64,000 bases of DNA. Source: Actinomadura barringtoniae (GTDB lineage: Bacteria; Actinomycetota; Actinomycetes; Streptosporangiales; Streptosporangiaceae). Below are positions 9,563-19,900 of the stretch, in pieces. A program made the position numbers and the translations under genes. Position 1 is the first letter of the stretch; each line of letters starts with the position of its first letter. The stretch spans positions 310,001 through 374,000 of the forward strand of contig NZ_JAGEOJ010000012.1 of the NCBI RefSeq assembly GCF_017573505.1. The letters are read 5' to 3'. Below the pieces are notes generated by a model. It was not told the origin of the DNA, made no database searches, and worked only from the letters and a program-made list of their open reading frames with translations.

Positions 9563-10843
9563 TCAGCTCGTCTTGTTGCAGGGGGATCCGAGGCGGTAGG
9601 TCTGGGCGGTGCGGCCGGCGAAGAAGTCGGTGATGATCTTGATGCCGGTGAACTCCCGGTCGTCGGGGCGGCCGATCACCGACTGGCGGAACGCGGCGGA
9701 GTTGGGATCGCCGGAGAAGTTGCCCGCGGCCTTCGGGAGGATGCCCTCGTAGTCGACGAACGTGGTCTGCTTGAGCGCGTCCAGCACGCCCTCGCGGGTG
9801 AGCTTCTTGTCGTCGGCGGCCCGCTGCAGGACGGCCTTCAGCGGATAGGACTCCGTCCAGCCCGCGGTGAAGGAGTCGTTCGGGTCCACCTCGCCGAGCG
9901 CGGCGCGCATCGCGGTGTGGCCGGGGTCGTCGGTGGCGAACGGCTTCCACGGCGCGGCCAGCAGGTAGCGGGTCTTCAGCGCCTTGGCGGCCGGGCCCTT
10001 CAGCAGCGACTTGTCCCAGGAGGGGTTGGAGCCGACGAAGCTGCCCTTGAAGCCGCGCGCGACCGACTCGCCCACGATGACCGCCGCGTCGGCGGGACCT
10101 GTGGTGAGCATGACCAGGTCGGGCTTCTCGCGGACGATCGCGTCGACGGCGGCCTTGGAGGAGCCCTGCGCGGTCTTGACGTCCACGTGGGTGAGGCCGT
10201 GCGCGTCGGCGGCGACCTTGGCGCCCGCCGCGGCGTCGTCGCCGTAGTCGCCCGAGTAGTGGACGGCCATCGTCTTCTTGAGCGTGGAGTTCTGCGCCAT
10301 GTAGTCGACGGCGTTCATCGACTCGAAGCAGTAGCTGGTGCCCGACTCCAGGATGGCGTCCTCGAACTCCCACTTGGACGTCCAGGAGGCCGGCACCGCG
10401 ATCATCTTGGCGGCGTGCAGGCCCTCCAGGATCGCGTCGGTCTGGGGCGAGCCGAGGGTCTGGGCGAGCGCCAGCACCTTGCCCTGGATCTCCTCGAAGG
10501 CCTTGCGGTGCGTCGCCACGTCGTAGTGGTTGTCGCGGACGTAGGTGGTGACGTCCACGTCGTAGCCGCCGATGCCACCCTGCCGGTTGACGCGTTCCCA
10601 GAACGCCTGCTCGGCGCGCGTGGAGGCGACGCCCAGCGCCTTGAACGGGCCGCTGGTCAGGTCGGAGATCACGCCGAGGTAGATGCAGCCGTGCTTCTTG
10701 TTCACCGCGTGCGGGCAGGCCTTCTTGGTCACCCCGGGCGCGGGGCTGGCGTAGGCGTCCGATCCCCCGGCGCACGCCGCCGACGAGACCAGCATCGCGG
10801 CGGCGGTCAGCGTGCCGAGCACCCTAGAGCGCACGGAGTCCAT
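9563..10843 (-). CDS. ABC transporter substrate-binding lipoprotein (Peripla_BP_6, amino-acid type)
   Basis: A 426-residue exported binding protein with a lipoprotein signal (SSAAC lipobox, about residues 21-25) and a leucine/isoleucine/valine-binding-type fold. Recognisable pieces are IYLGVISDLTSGPFKALG, ERVNRQGGIGGYDVDV (the family's N..GGI.G motif), HYSGDYGDDAAAG and DLVMLTTGPADAAVIV. Its ATG lies inside the last codons of the DUF742 gene (20-base overlap), so it belongs to the kinase/DUF742 operon rather than to a transporter. No permease or ATPase is nearby. The likely role is to present a ligand to the co-encoded sensor kinase; that is inference from the gene order. Confidence 0.82.
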   Translation of the reverse strand: MDSVRSRVLGTLTAAAMLVSSAACAGGSDAYASPAPGVTKKACPHAVNKKHGCIYLGVISDLTSGPFKALGVASTRAEQAFWERVNRQGGIGGYDVDVTTYVRDNHYDVATHRKAFEEIQGKVLALAQTLGSPQTDAILEGLHAAKMIAVPASWTSKWEFEDAILESGTSYCFESMNAVDYMAQNSTLKKTMAVHYSGDYGDDAAAGAKVAADAHGLTHVDVKTAQGSSKAAVDAIVREKPDLVMLTTGPADAAVIVGESVARGFKGSFVGSNPSWDKSLLKGPAAKALKTRYLLAAPWKPFATDDPGHTAMRAALGEVDPNDSFTAGWTESYPLKAVLQRAADDKKLTREGVLDALKQTTFVDYEGILPKAAGNFSGDPNSAAFRQSVIGRPDDREFTGIKIITDFFAGRTAQTYRLGSPCNKTS

Positions 10844-11201
10844 CGATCACTTCCCTGAGTAGGCCGGCGTCGGGCGCGGCGGAGGGCGAGGCGGGGCGGC
10901 GCACGACGATGAGGCCGCGGTCGGACAGGTCGCCGAGCAGGACGCGCACCACGCCGACCGGCAGCGCGAGCGCGGCGGCGATGTCGGCCACGCTCTGCGG
11001 GCGGATGCACAGCTCCAGGATGGCCTCGTCCTCGGGGCCCAGGGTCAGCGGATCGGGCGCGGGCACCTCGGCCGTCAGCACGACCGCGATGAGGTCCAGC
11101 GCCTCGCCCGTCCGCCGCGTGCGGCCGCGGGCGACGGTGAACGGCCGGACGACAGGCCCGGCCTGGTCGTCGACCCACAGCTCGTCGTCGGCCTCGCTCA
11201 T
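10824..11201 (-). CDS. DUF742 protein (CvnC-like, conservon component)
   Basis: A 125-residue cytoplasmic protein of the DUF742 family: WVDDQAGPVVRPFTVARGRTRR near the N-terminus, then a winged-helix-like part (ILELCIRPQSVADIAAALALPVGVVRVLLGDL), ending with DLSDRGLIVVRRP. In actinomycete conservons this protein sits with a sensor kinase-like protein, a roadblock/LC7 protein and a Ras-like GTPase. Here the kinase is present but no roadblock or GTPase gene follows. The start ATG overlaps the kinase stop (ATGA) and the stop lies within the next gene, so all three are coupled. Confidence 0.9.
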   Translation of the reverse strand: MSEADDELWVDDQAGPVVRPFTVARGRTRRTGEALDLIAVVLTAEVPAPDPLTLGPEDEAILELCIRPQSVADIAAALALPVGVVRVLLGDLSDRGLIVVRRPASPSAAPDAGLLREVIDGLRAL

Positions 11202-13210
11202 CCGGGCTCGGCTCCCGCGGGCTCGGACGCGGGCACCGCGCCGGACTCGGGCACCGCGCCGGGCGCGGCCCTGGGACCGGCGGGCAGGGCACCGGCCACG
11301 GCCTCGGCCAGCAGCTCGCCGGGGATCAGCACGATCGCCAGCACGCCGCCGTACGGCGAACCGCGCAGCGTGACCTTGATGCCGTGCCGTTGGGCGAGCC
11401 GGGTCACCACCGAGAAGCCCAGGCGCGAGCTGTCGAAGAAGTCGGTCTCGCTGGCGTGCGCGAGCCTGCTGTTGGCCGCGTCCAGCTCCTCGGGCGGCAT
11501 GCCGAGCCCGCGGTCCTCGATCTCGATGGCGAAGCCGTGCGCGGCGCCCTGGCCGGTGACCCGCACCATCGTCTCCGACGGGGAGAAGCTCAGCGCGTTC
11601 TCCACCAGCTCGGCGAGCAGGTGGATGATGTCGGCGACCGCGCGGCCCTGCACCGCGACGCGCGGCATCGGCACGACCTCGACGCGGGTGTAGTCCTCCA
11701 CCTCCGAGGTCGCGGCGCGCGCGACGTCCACCACGCGCACGGGCGTACGCCAGACGCGCCCTGCGGAACGGCCGGACAGGATGACCAGGCCCTCGGCGTG
11801 GCGGCGCATGCGGGTGGCGACGTGGTCCAGCTCGTACAGCTGCTCCAGCTCGCCCGGGTCGTCCACGCGGCGCTGCATCGCCTCCAGCATCGACAGCAGG
11901 CGCTGCAGCAGCGACTGGTTGCGCCGGGCCAGGTTGATGAGGATGTCGCCGAGCCGCCGGTGCGCGGCCGCCTCGCCCGAACTCGCCCGCACGACCGCGC
12001 GGCGCGCCTCCAGGAACGCCTCGTCGATCTGGTCGATCTCCCTGATGGTGTAGCCGGGCCTCGGCGGCTCGTCGGGGATCTCCTCGCCGGCGCGGGCCGC
12101 CTCGCCGATGCGCGGCAGCCGTTCGCCGGTGAAGGCGTTCATCGAGGCGGCGACGGCGCGGCTCTCGCGGACCAGCCGGCGCCCGACCCGGAACGCGACG
12201 GCCAGGGAGATGCCGACCGCGATCAGCCCGAGGCCGCCCGCCAGCGCGAGCCGCACCAGCACGGTCGTGGCGTTGTCCTTGGCGCGTGCCACCGTCGTCG
12301 CGCGCAGGCCCGAGGCCACGCCGGACAGCTGCCCGTTGACCGACTCGGTGGCGGTACGCCACGCGCCGCCGTCGACCGGCGGGCGGCCCGAGTCGCGGCC
12401 GCTCTGCATGAGGCGTTCTTCCAGGTCCTGGAAGCGCTGGTACTCGCGGCCCTTGAGGATCGCAGTGTACCGGGCCCGTTCGGCGGCCGGGAGCGCGCGG
12501 GCCGACTCCTGGTAGAGGAAGCGCTGCGCCCCGACCGTCCGGGTGAACTGCAGGTACTCCACGTCGCTGAGCTTGCCGGCGGCGAGCGCGCCGGTGACCA
12601 GCGCGTCCTCGCGGGACAGGTTCTCGCGGGCGCGTTCCATCGCGACCAGCGTGCGGGTGTCGCGGACCACGTCGCGGTCGTCGGGGTAGACCTCGTCGAA
12701 GATGCCCGCGGTCTGGTCGATCAGCTCGGTGTAGCGGGCGAGCGCCTGCGGCCGGTCGATCGACGCGCTGTCGGTGGTGTGCCGGTCGACCGCGCCACGC
12801 AGCGCGGTGAGTCCGCCGAGCGAGTTCACGACCAGCACCATCTGGCGGCGCGCCACGGGCCGGGTCGCGGCGCGCACGTCCGGGTCCCGGGTGGACCGGC
12901 GGAAGACCGCCGCCGCCTGGTCGGTGCGGGCGCGCTGGGCGTCCAGGCCGGTGCGGCCGATCGTGGCGTCGTCGCCGAGCTGGGCGAGCGACATCCGCCG
13001 CTCGTCCTGGAGCGCTCCGACCAGGGCGTTGGTCGGGTCGACGACCTTGGTGTTGAAGGTCTTGGCCCGGACCAGCCGCAGGCTGTCGCGCAGCGTCACG
13101 GTGGCCGCGAACGCCCAGAGCGCCACCAGCGCGGTGATCGGGGCGATCAGCAGAACGATGATCTTCGTCTTGATCGATTGCGCCTGGGTCGATCGCGCTC
13201 GTCCGGTCAT
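11198..13210 (-). CDS. NIT-domain sensor histidine kinase (CvnA-like)
   Basis: A 670-residue membrane sensor. One helix at about residues 18-36, an extracytoplasmic NIT-type (nitrate/nitrite-sensing family) domain at about 55-300, a second helix at about 310-335 (LALAGGLGLIAVGISLAVAF), then a HAMP-like linker. The cytoplasmic part has a dimerisation segment with the conserved LDHVATRMRRHAE and a HATPase_c domain with N box ELVENALSFSP, G1 box EDRGLGM and a late glycine-rich strand GSPYGGVLAIVLIP. The C-terminal ~40 residues are Pro/Ala-rich. First gene of a three-gene overlapping operon with DUF742 and a binding lipoprotein. No response regulator is adjacent. Start ATG 13208-13210 with GAGGA upstream. 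Confidence 0.9.
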   Translation of the reverse strand: MTGRARSTQAQSIKTKIIVLLIAPITALVALWAFAATVTLRDSLRLVRAKTFNTKVVDPTNALVGALQDERRMSLAQLGDDATIGRTGLDAQRARTDQAAAVFRRSTRDPDVRAATRPVARRQMVLVVNSLGGLTALRGAVDRHTTDSASIDRPQALARYTELIDQTAGIFDEVYPDDRDVVRDTRTLVAMERARENLSREDALVTGALAAGKLSDVEYLQFTRTVGAQRFLYQESARALPAAERARYTAILKGREYQRFQDLEERLMQSGRDSGRPPVDGGAWRTATESVNGQLSGVASGLRATTVARAKDNATTVLVRLALAGGLGLIAVGISLAVAFRVGRRLVRESRAVAASMNAFTGERLPRIGEAARAGEEIPDEPPRPGYTIREIDQIDEAFLEARRAVVRASSGEAAAHRRLGDILINLARRNQSLLQRLLSMLEAMQRRVDDPGELEQLYELDHVATRMRRHAEGLVILSGRSAGRVWRTPVRVVDVARAATSEVEDYTRVEVVPMPRVAVQGRAVADIIHLLAELVENALSFSPSETMVRVTGQGAAHGFAIEIEDRGLGMPPEELDAANSRLAHASETDFFDSSRLGFSVVTRLAQRHGIKVTLRGSPYGGVLAIVLIPGELLAEAVAGALPAGPRAAPGAVPESGAVPASEPAGAEPG

Positions 13211-13397
13211 CTGTCCTCGTGGCAGGCGTCAGTGGGGCGGGGTGACGCACGAGAGCCAGGTGACGGGCGTGTGACAAGGCTCACGCGAGTAGCCGGAAGC
13301 TACTCCCGTTTTCGGTGGGTCGATTGGACTTCGCGAATTTTGACCTCATTCGGACGACCGGGTGGTCAGCATGGACCACTACAGACGGTGAAAACCA

Positions 13398-14426
13398 TCA
13401 GTGCGTTTGGATCCACTGGTCGATCCGGTCGAACGAGTCGCCCGCCGACGGATGCAACGTCAGATCGTGCCCGGTGTCCGCGATCGCGGCGGCGGACACG
13501 CTCGCGGCCGAGCTGTAGTAGGGCAGCTCGTTCGTGCGGACGTTGGAATCCTGCGAGCAGTCGAGCAGGACGCCGCAGTAGCTGGTGTCCTCGCGCCCGA
13601 CGACGACGAGCGTGTGCGCGTGAACGGCGTTGGTGTCGTTCAGCCCGGCGGGCGTGGCCAGGCGGACGCCCGCGTCGGCCAGCTCCACGGCGGAGACCAG
13701 GTCCTTGTGCGCCTCGTCGTAGGCGATGACGGACGGGTCGGCGGTGCCCGTGTCGTAGAAGGCGCCGGCCCGCGTGCCCGGCCGGGTGGTGAGGTAGCCG
13801 GGGTCCAGGACCTGGCCGGCGAACGCGGGGTCCAGCGCGGCCGGGTAGAAGCTCCCGACGGTGATGACGGCGCCCTGCCCGAGCGCGGGCGGGTGGACGA
13901 CGCCGGTGACGACCAGCCGGTCGGCGTCGCCGTAGGCGCCCACCTCCTTGATCGCCACCATCGAGCCCATCGAGTGGCCGACGACGGTGACCTGCGAGAA
14001 GCCCTGGCCGCGCAGGTTCTGGACGAGCTGGTGCAGCACGTAGGCGTCGGCCGCGACGCTCAGCGACGCGCTCGCCGGGCGGGTGCTCGCGCCGTCGCCG
14101 GGGCGGTCGTAGGCGAACGCGGCGCGGCCCGCGTCGGTCGTCTTCTTGACGTAGGAGTAGGTGCCCGGGTCCTGCGGCCAGTCCCAGTAGCGGTGGTCGT
14201 AGGTCGCGCCGTGGACCAGCACGTCGACGCGGTGAACGCCGCCGGCGTAGGTGGCGGGGGTGCAGAGCTCGCCCGAGATCGTCTGGTTCGCCGGGCCGCC
14301 CTCGGTCAGCGCGGCCGGGACGGTGACGGTCGAGCAGGTCTGCGTGGCGCGCGCGGGCGCGGCAGGCCCCGCGGCGAGGAGAGCGGTCGCGATCGTGGCC
14401 AGGCACATCGCGGGAATCCGGCGCAT
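13398..14426 (-). CDS. Secreted alpha/beta hydrolase
   Basis: A 342-residue exported esterase- or lipase-like enzyme. The ATG at 14424-14426 has GGAGAG upstream and begins a clear Sec signal peptide (to about residue 28, ARA/TQT). The alpha/beta-hydrolase features are an HG near the oxyanion site (VLVHGATYDHRYW), the nucleophile elbow VVGHSMGS with Ser152, an acid region VVVGREDTSYC and a late histidine in DTGHDLTLH. Four cysteines could form disulfides, in keeping with secretion. It stands alone, with about 190 bases to the kinase operon and 270 to the divergent STAND gene. Substrate unknown. Confidence 0.85.
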   Translation of the reverse strand: MRRIPAMCLATIATALLAAGPAAPARATQTCSTVTVPAALTEGGPANQTISGELCTPATYAGGVHRVDVLVHGATYDHRYWDWPQDPGTYSYVKKTTDAGRAAFAYDRPGDGASTRPASASLSVAADAYVLHQLVQNLRGQGFSQVTVVGHSMGSMVAIKEVGAYGDADRLVVTGVVHPPALGQGAVITVGSFYPAALDPAFAGQVLDPGYLTTRPGTRAGAFYDTGTADPSVIAYDEAHKDLVSAVELADAGVRLATPAGLNDTNAVHAHTLVVVGREDTSYCGVLLDCSQDSNVRTNELPYYSSAASVSAAAIADTGHDLTLHPSAGDSFDRIDQWIQTH

Positions 14427-14698
14427 GAATTCTCTCCGGTATCTGAAATGAACGGGTTCCGGTCCAGGGGCCCGATCTTTAGGGAGTAAGAATGTAGCGC
14501 AGATAATTTCGATCTTAAGGTCGCTTCGCGGCCTTCGTGAAAATTGGTGGCCAACGTGAAGCTTGTACACGTAGGAACGGTCCATTCCCCGTAGTGCAAT
14601 GTGTCGCCGATTGGGAGGACACGAGTGGACCGACCGTACTAACCTTGAGGTGTCTTCGGTGCGCGAACGCGCCGGGACACCACACGGGAGTGGTTCAG
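14427..14698. other. Intergenic region between hydrolase and STAND cluster
   Basis: 272 bases separating divergent genes and presumably holding both promoters. Its AT content is higher than its surroundings around 14470-14520. I see no convincing -35/-10 pair, long palindrome or RNA gene. A possible GTG-started extension of the STAND gene from 14537 encodes unlikely sequence. Confidence 0.4.
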
Positions 14699-16933
14699 TT
14701 GGTCGACTATGCCAGGCCCCCGACCGGAAATCTTCCGGCCGAATTGTCGAGCTTTGTCGGACGACGGAAAGAACTGACCGAGATCGGCGCACTGCTGGGA
14801 CCCTCCCGGCTGGTGACCGTGACCGGCGTCGGCGGCGTGGGCAAGAGCCGGGTCGCGCTGCGCGCGGCGGAGACGGCCGCGCGCGACTTTCCCGACGGCG
14901 TCTGGCTCGTCGAGCTGTCCGAGCTCCAGGACCCGGCGATGCTCACGCACGTGGTCGCGCACACGATCGGCCTGCAGGACCAGACCGTCCGCCCCCAGAT
15001 CGACGTGCTGTCGGACTTCCTCGCCGAGCGGAACGTGCTGCTGCTCCTGGACACCTGCGAGCACCTGCTCGACGCCTGCGCGATGCTCGCCGAGGTGCTG
15101 CTGGCGGCCTCGCCCGGCTCCTGCGTGCTGGCCACCAGCCGCCGCCCGCTCGGCGTCGCGGTCGAACGGGTCTTCGCGGTGCCGCCGATGGCCGTGCCCG
15201 AGCCCGACTCCACCGACACCGACTCCCTCGCCGGCGCCCTCGACACCGGTTTCCTCGACGCCGGCCCGTCCGGCCTGGGCCTGCCCGGCGCGATCGACCC
15301 CGACCCGGGCTCGATGGACTCGCGGCGGGCGTGGTGCGACTCGATGATGCTGTTCGCCGAGCGCGCCAGGGCGGCCGACCCGGGCTTCCTGCTGACCCCG
15401 CGCAACCACGCAGAGGTGAGCCGGCTGTGCCGCCGCCTGGACGGGATCCCGCTGGCCATCGAGCTGGCCGCGGTGTGGGTGCAGACGCTGACGATCGAGC
15501 AGATGCTGGAGCAGCTCGACCACCGCTTCAAGCTGCTGTCGGGCGGGTACGGCGCGGTCGCGCGACACGAGACGCTGCGGGCCGCGGTCGGCTGGAGCCA
15601 CCAGCTGTGCGAGCCGGTCGAGCGGCTGATGTGGGCGCGGCTGGCGGTGTTCGCCGGGCCGTTCGACGCCGCCGCGGTGACCGCGGTGTGCGCCGACGCG
15701 CAGATCCCGGTCGGCATGGTCCCCCGCCTGCTGAACCGCCTCACCGAGAAGTCGGTGCTGCTGGAGGAGCCGCCGCACGGCGGCCAGGGCACCCGCTACC
15801 GGCTGCTGGACACGCTGCGCGAGTACGGCTGGGAGTGGCTCACCGCGCTCGGCGAGCACATCGGCCTGCAGCGCCGCCACCGCGACCAGTACCTCGCGCT
15901 GGCCCGGCGGTGCGTGGCCGAATGGTGCGGGCCCGACCAGGTCGAGTGGTGCGAGCGGATGGGCCGCGAACGCTCCGACCTGCGCGCCGCGCTGGAGTTC
16001 AGCCTCACCGACCCGGCCGAGCACGAGGCCGGGCTGGAGCTGGCCGGCAGCCTCTACTTCTTCTGGGGCACCAGCGGCCTCATCCGCGAGGGCCGGTACT
16101 ACCTGGACCGCTACCTCGCCCTGGACCTGCCGCCGAGCCCGGCGCTGACCAGAGCGCTCGGTGAGGGCGCCAGGATCGCCACGCTGCAGGGCGACCCCGC
16201 CACCGCGCGAGAGCTGATCGAACGATGCCGCCCGTTCGCCGAGGAGCAGCATCTGACCGCCACGTCCGCCCAGCTCTCCTACCTCGAGGGCGCGACCGCC
16301 ACGCTCCGCGGCGACCACGAGTACGGCGGCGCCCGCCTGGACGAGGCGATCGCGCTGTACCGCCAGGGAGGCAGCTCGGGCACCGGGCTGCTCTTCACCA
16401 TCGCGGTGCGCGGCATGGCGCACACGCTGGAGGGCGACGTCGACCTGGCCATCGTCCGGCTCGAGGAGTGCCGGACCCTGTGCGATGAGCACGGCGAGCG
16501 CTGGGTCCGCTCGTTCGCCGACTCCATGCGCGGCCTCGCCGAGCTGCGGCGCGGCGACGTCGAGTCCGCGACCTGGTACGCCCGGGAGTCCCTGCGGTTC
16601 AAGGAGCAGCTCCCCGACCGGACGAGCACCGCCCTGGCGCTGGACCTGCTCGCCACCATCGCGGCGTCGGGCGGCGAGGCGGAACGGGCGGCCCGGCTGC
16701 TCGGGTTCGCCGACAGGTTGTGGGCCTCCTTCGGCATGCCTCAGGGCGGCTACTCCGAGCTCAGGACGATGCGCGAGCCGAGCGAGCGCAAGGCCCGGCA
16801 GGCCCTCGGCGCGGACGCCTATGACAAGGCGTTCTGGCAAGGCCATGACCTTTCCTTCTCTACCGGCGTCGGGTACGCGCTCGACGCCGCGCCACCTCGG
16901 GCGAACGGAGCAGGCGAATCGGAGCCGGAGTAG
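14699..16933 (+). CDS. STAND/AfsR-type ATPase with TPR domain, no DNA-binding domain
   Basis: About 744 residues. It opens almost directly with GNLPAELSSFVGRRKEL, the conserved entry to the NB-ARC-like ATPase of AfsR/LuxR-type regulators. The P-loop is GVGGVGKS at about 43-50, the Walker B-like strand is NVLLLLDTCEHLLDAC, and ATSRRPLGV is the sensor motif; C-terminal to it are winged-helix and TPR-like helices. There is no N-terminal SARP or C-terminal LuxR DNA-binding domain. I chose TTG 14699 because GGGAG ends 8 bases upstream; GTG 14690 is the alternative. It is followed after 2 bases by a paralogous ATPase fused to a phosphatase. Such proteins act as signal-transducing switches, probably here through partners. 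Confidence 0.8.
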   Translation: MVDYARPPTGNLPAELSSFVGRRKELTEIGALLGPSRLVTVTGVGGVGKSRVALRAAETAARDFPDGVWLVELSELQDPAMLTHVVAHTIGLQDQTVRPQIDVLSDFLAERNVLLLLDTCEHLLDACAMLAEVLLAASPGSCVLATSRRPLGVAVERVFAVPPMAVPEPDSTDTDSLAGALDTGFLDAGPSGLGLPGAIDPDPGSMDSRRAWCDSMMLFAERARAADPGFLLTPRNHAEVSRLCRRLDGIPLAIELAAVWVQTLTIEQMLEQLDHRFKLLSGGYGAVARHETLRAAVGWSHQLCEPVERLMWARLAVFAGPFDAAAVTAVCADAQIPVGMVPRLLNRLTEKSVLLEEPPHGGQGTRYRLLDTLREYGWEWLTALGEHIGLQRRHRDQYLALARRCVAEWCGPDQVEWCERMGRERSDLRAALEFSLTDPAEHEAGLELAGSLYFFWGTSGLIREGRYYLDRYLALDLPPSPALTRALGEGARIATLQGDPATARELIERCRPFAEEQHLTATSAQLSYLEGATATLRGDHEYGGARLDEAIALYRQGGSSGTGLLFTIAVRGMAHTLEGDVDLAIVRLEECRTLCDEHGERWVRSFADSMRGLAELRRGDVESATWYARESLRFKEQLPDRTSTALALDLLATIAASGGEAERAARLLGFADRLWASFGMPQGGYSELRTMREPSERKARQALGADAYDKAFWQGHDLSFSTGVGYALDAAPPRANGAGESEPE

Positions 16934-16935
16934 GG

Positions 16936-19900
16936 ATGCCCCGACAGATGTTCCGTCGCTCACGTCCCCCCGTTTCCTCGCCCCCGCCCGGCCGGGCGGG
17001 GCCGATGGAGCCCGCGGTGGCCGCGCTGCGGCTGGCGCGGGCGACGGTGCCGCGGTTCGCCGACTTCGTCGCCGTCCACCTGGTCGAGGACGGCGCGGCC
17101 GACTCCGGGGTGCGGCTCACGCTGCGCCGGATCGTGTCGGTGGACGCGACCGAGCGCAGCCGCCTCGCCGAGCTGCTGCCCGCGGGCGCGATCGCTCGCT
17201 GGGAGCCGGGCGGAACGGTCCCCGCCTCGCTGTCGCGCGGCGAGAACGTGCACGCCGTGAGCATGGACGCGCCGACCGCCGACCTGCTGTCGGTCCAGCT
17301 CGCCGCCCCGGCGCTGGCGCCGCTGCTGCGCGACCGGTCGATGTCGCTGATCCCGCTGACCGAGGACGGCCGCGTCCTCGGCAACGTGCTGATGGTCGCC
17401 GAGCCCGGGCGCGCGCGGCACACCGAGCTGGAGGCCGCCGCGCTGGAGGAGCTGGTCCGGTGGACCGCCCACGAGATCGCGCGCGGTCAGGCCGAGAGAC
17501 GAGCCGGCGCCCCGGAGCAGGACGACGGCGACGGCGACGGCGACGGCGGTCGGCACGGCGAGCACTCGCTCGCGGAACGGCTGTGGCGTGAGGCCGGTCC
17601 AGAGCTTCCCACCCACATCCCGTTCGTCGAGCTCGGCTACCGCTACCTGCCGGGCAGCACGGACGGCCGGGACCCTTCGGCGTCGAACGACCAGCCGCCC
17701 GCCCGGATCGGCGGCGACTGGTTCGACGCGGTCAGGCTGCCGCACGGGCGGACCGGACTGGTCGTCGGCGACGTCGCCGGGCACGGGCCCGCGGTCGCGC
17801 TGCGGATGAGCCAGTGCAAGACGATCGTCCGCACGCTCGCCTCCCTGGATCTGCCGCCCGAGCAGGTCATGCACCGCTTCGACCTGATGGTGCGGCGGCT
17901 CGGCGAGGACTACGGCAGGGACGAGGACTTCCTGGCCACGTGCGTCTACGCGGTCTACGACCCGGCCGAGCGGCGCTGCCACATCGCCAGCGCCGGGCAC
18001 GTGCCACCCGTCCTGATCCACCCCGACGGGCGCGGCGAGCTGCTGCGCCCCATCGCGGGCCTGCCGATCGGTGCGGGCGACGCGGGCTTCGAGACGAGCA
18101 CGTTCAGCGTCGAAGAGGGCAGCGTGCTGGCGCTCTACTCCGACGGCCTGGTCGAGGCCGGGCGGCGCGACATCGAGGACGGCATCCGCGCGCTCGCCGA
18201 CCGGCTCAGCAGGCCCCTGGACGGGCGCCCGCTGGACGCGGTCTGCGAGGACGCGATGGCCGTGCTGGGCGCGGACCGGCGCGAGGACGACGTGACGCTG
18301 CTGCTGGCCCGGCTGACCAGCCCGCAGCCGATCACTCCGGATGCCTCCGCCACGCGGCCCGCCGCCGTACCCGCCGGCGAGGTCGCGCGGACCGGCGGGC
18401 CCGAGGAGGCCGGGATGGTCGGGCGCGTCCGCGAACTCGGCGAGATCGGGCGGCTGCTGCGCTCGGCGCGACTGGTGACGCTGACCGGGATGGGCGGGGT
18501 CGGCAAGTCGCGGCTCGCCCGGGAGGCGGCCGAGCGGCTGCGGACCTCGTTCCCCGACGGCGTGCACACCGTCGACCTGGCGGAGCTGCACGACCCGGCC
18601 GAGCTCCCGGCGCTCGTCGCGACGACGCTCGGGTTCGCCGAGCCGGACGCCGACGAGGGCGCCGCCGTCCAGCGGCTCGTCGCGGGCCGCCGGATGCTGC
18701 TGATCCTGGACTCCTGCGAGCAGGCGCCCGGCACCTGCGCCGCGTTCGTCGCCGGGCTGCTGCGCGCGGCCCCCGGCGTCCACGTCCTGGCCACCGGCCG
18801 CTCGCCGCTGCGGGTGGCCGGCGAGCACGTGCTGCGGATCGAGGCGCTGTTCCCCGACGACGCCCTGGAGCTGTTCCTGGCCCAGGCGAAGGAGAGCGTC
18901 GCGGGCTTCTCGCTGTCCTCGCAGGACCTGCTGCGGGCCCGGCACCTCTGCCAGCGGCTGGACGGCATCCCGCTGGCCATCGAGCTGGCCGCCGGCCGGC
19001 TGCGGAAGCTGCCGTTCGAGGACCTGATGGGGCGGCTGGACGACCCGTTCGAGCTGCTGACCGGCGAGCCGGGGGCGCGGCCCGCGCGGCACCAGAGCAT
19101 GCGGTCGGTGATCGACCACAGCCACGAGCTGTGCGAGCCGCTCGAGCGGCTGCTGTGGGCCCGGCTGTCGGTCTTCCCCGGCACCTTCGACCTGGCCGCC
19201 GCCCAGCACGCCTGCTCCGCCGACGGCCTCGGCCCCGAGGACGTGGTCGAGGTGCTCGGGCGGCTGGTGCGCATGTCGGTCGTCACGCCGCGGCCGACCC
19301 GCACGAGCCGCCGGTACGTGATGCTCGACGCGACGCGCCGCTACGGCGGCGAGCGGCTCGCCGAGCTGGACGAGGCGCTGGAGGTGCGGCGCAGGCACCG
19401 CGACTGGTACCGGCGGGCGACCGTGGACGCCTCGGAGCTGTGGTTCGAACGGGATCAGGTCGCCCGCGCCGACCTGATGCGCAGCGACCAGGCCAACCTG
19501 CGCGCCGCGATGGAGTTCAGCTTCACCCAGCCGGGCGAGGCGGGCGACGGGCTGGCCGTCGCCACCTCCCTGTGGCCGCGCTGGGGCATCGCGGGCAACA
19601 TCACCGAGGGCCGCACCTGGCTGCGCCGCGGGCTCTCGCTGGAGACCACGCCGTCGCCGCTGCGCGCCAGGGCGCTGTGGATCCAGGGCTGGCTGGCGGG
19701 GCTGCAGAACGACCAGGTCTCCGCGCTGCACTCGCTGGAGGAGTGCTGCGAGCTGGCGTCGAGTCTGGGCGACGAGGCGGCCGAGACCACCGCGCTCCAG
19801 TTCTCCGCGGAGGTGGCGCTGCGGCGCGGCGACCGGGCGGTCGCCGTTCCGCTCTATCAGGAGGCCCTGGACCGGCACCGCAAGGTGGGCGCCCTGCACG

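Noticed and set aside
14537..14698. Longer N-terminus for the first STAND gene from GTG 14537
   Set aside because: The added ~54 residues are not protein-like and no ribosome site precedes it; the conserved domain starts right after 14699.
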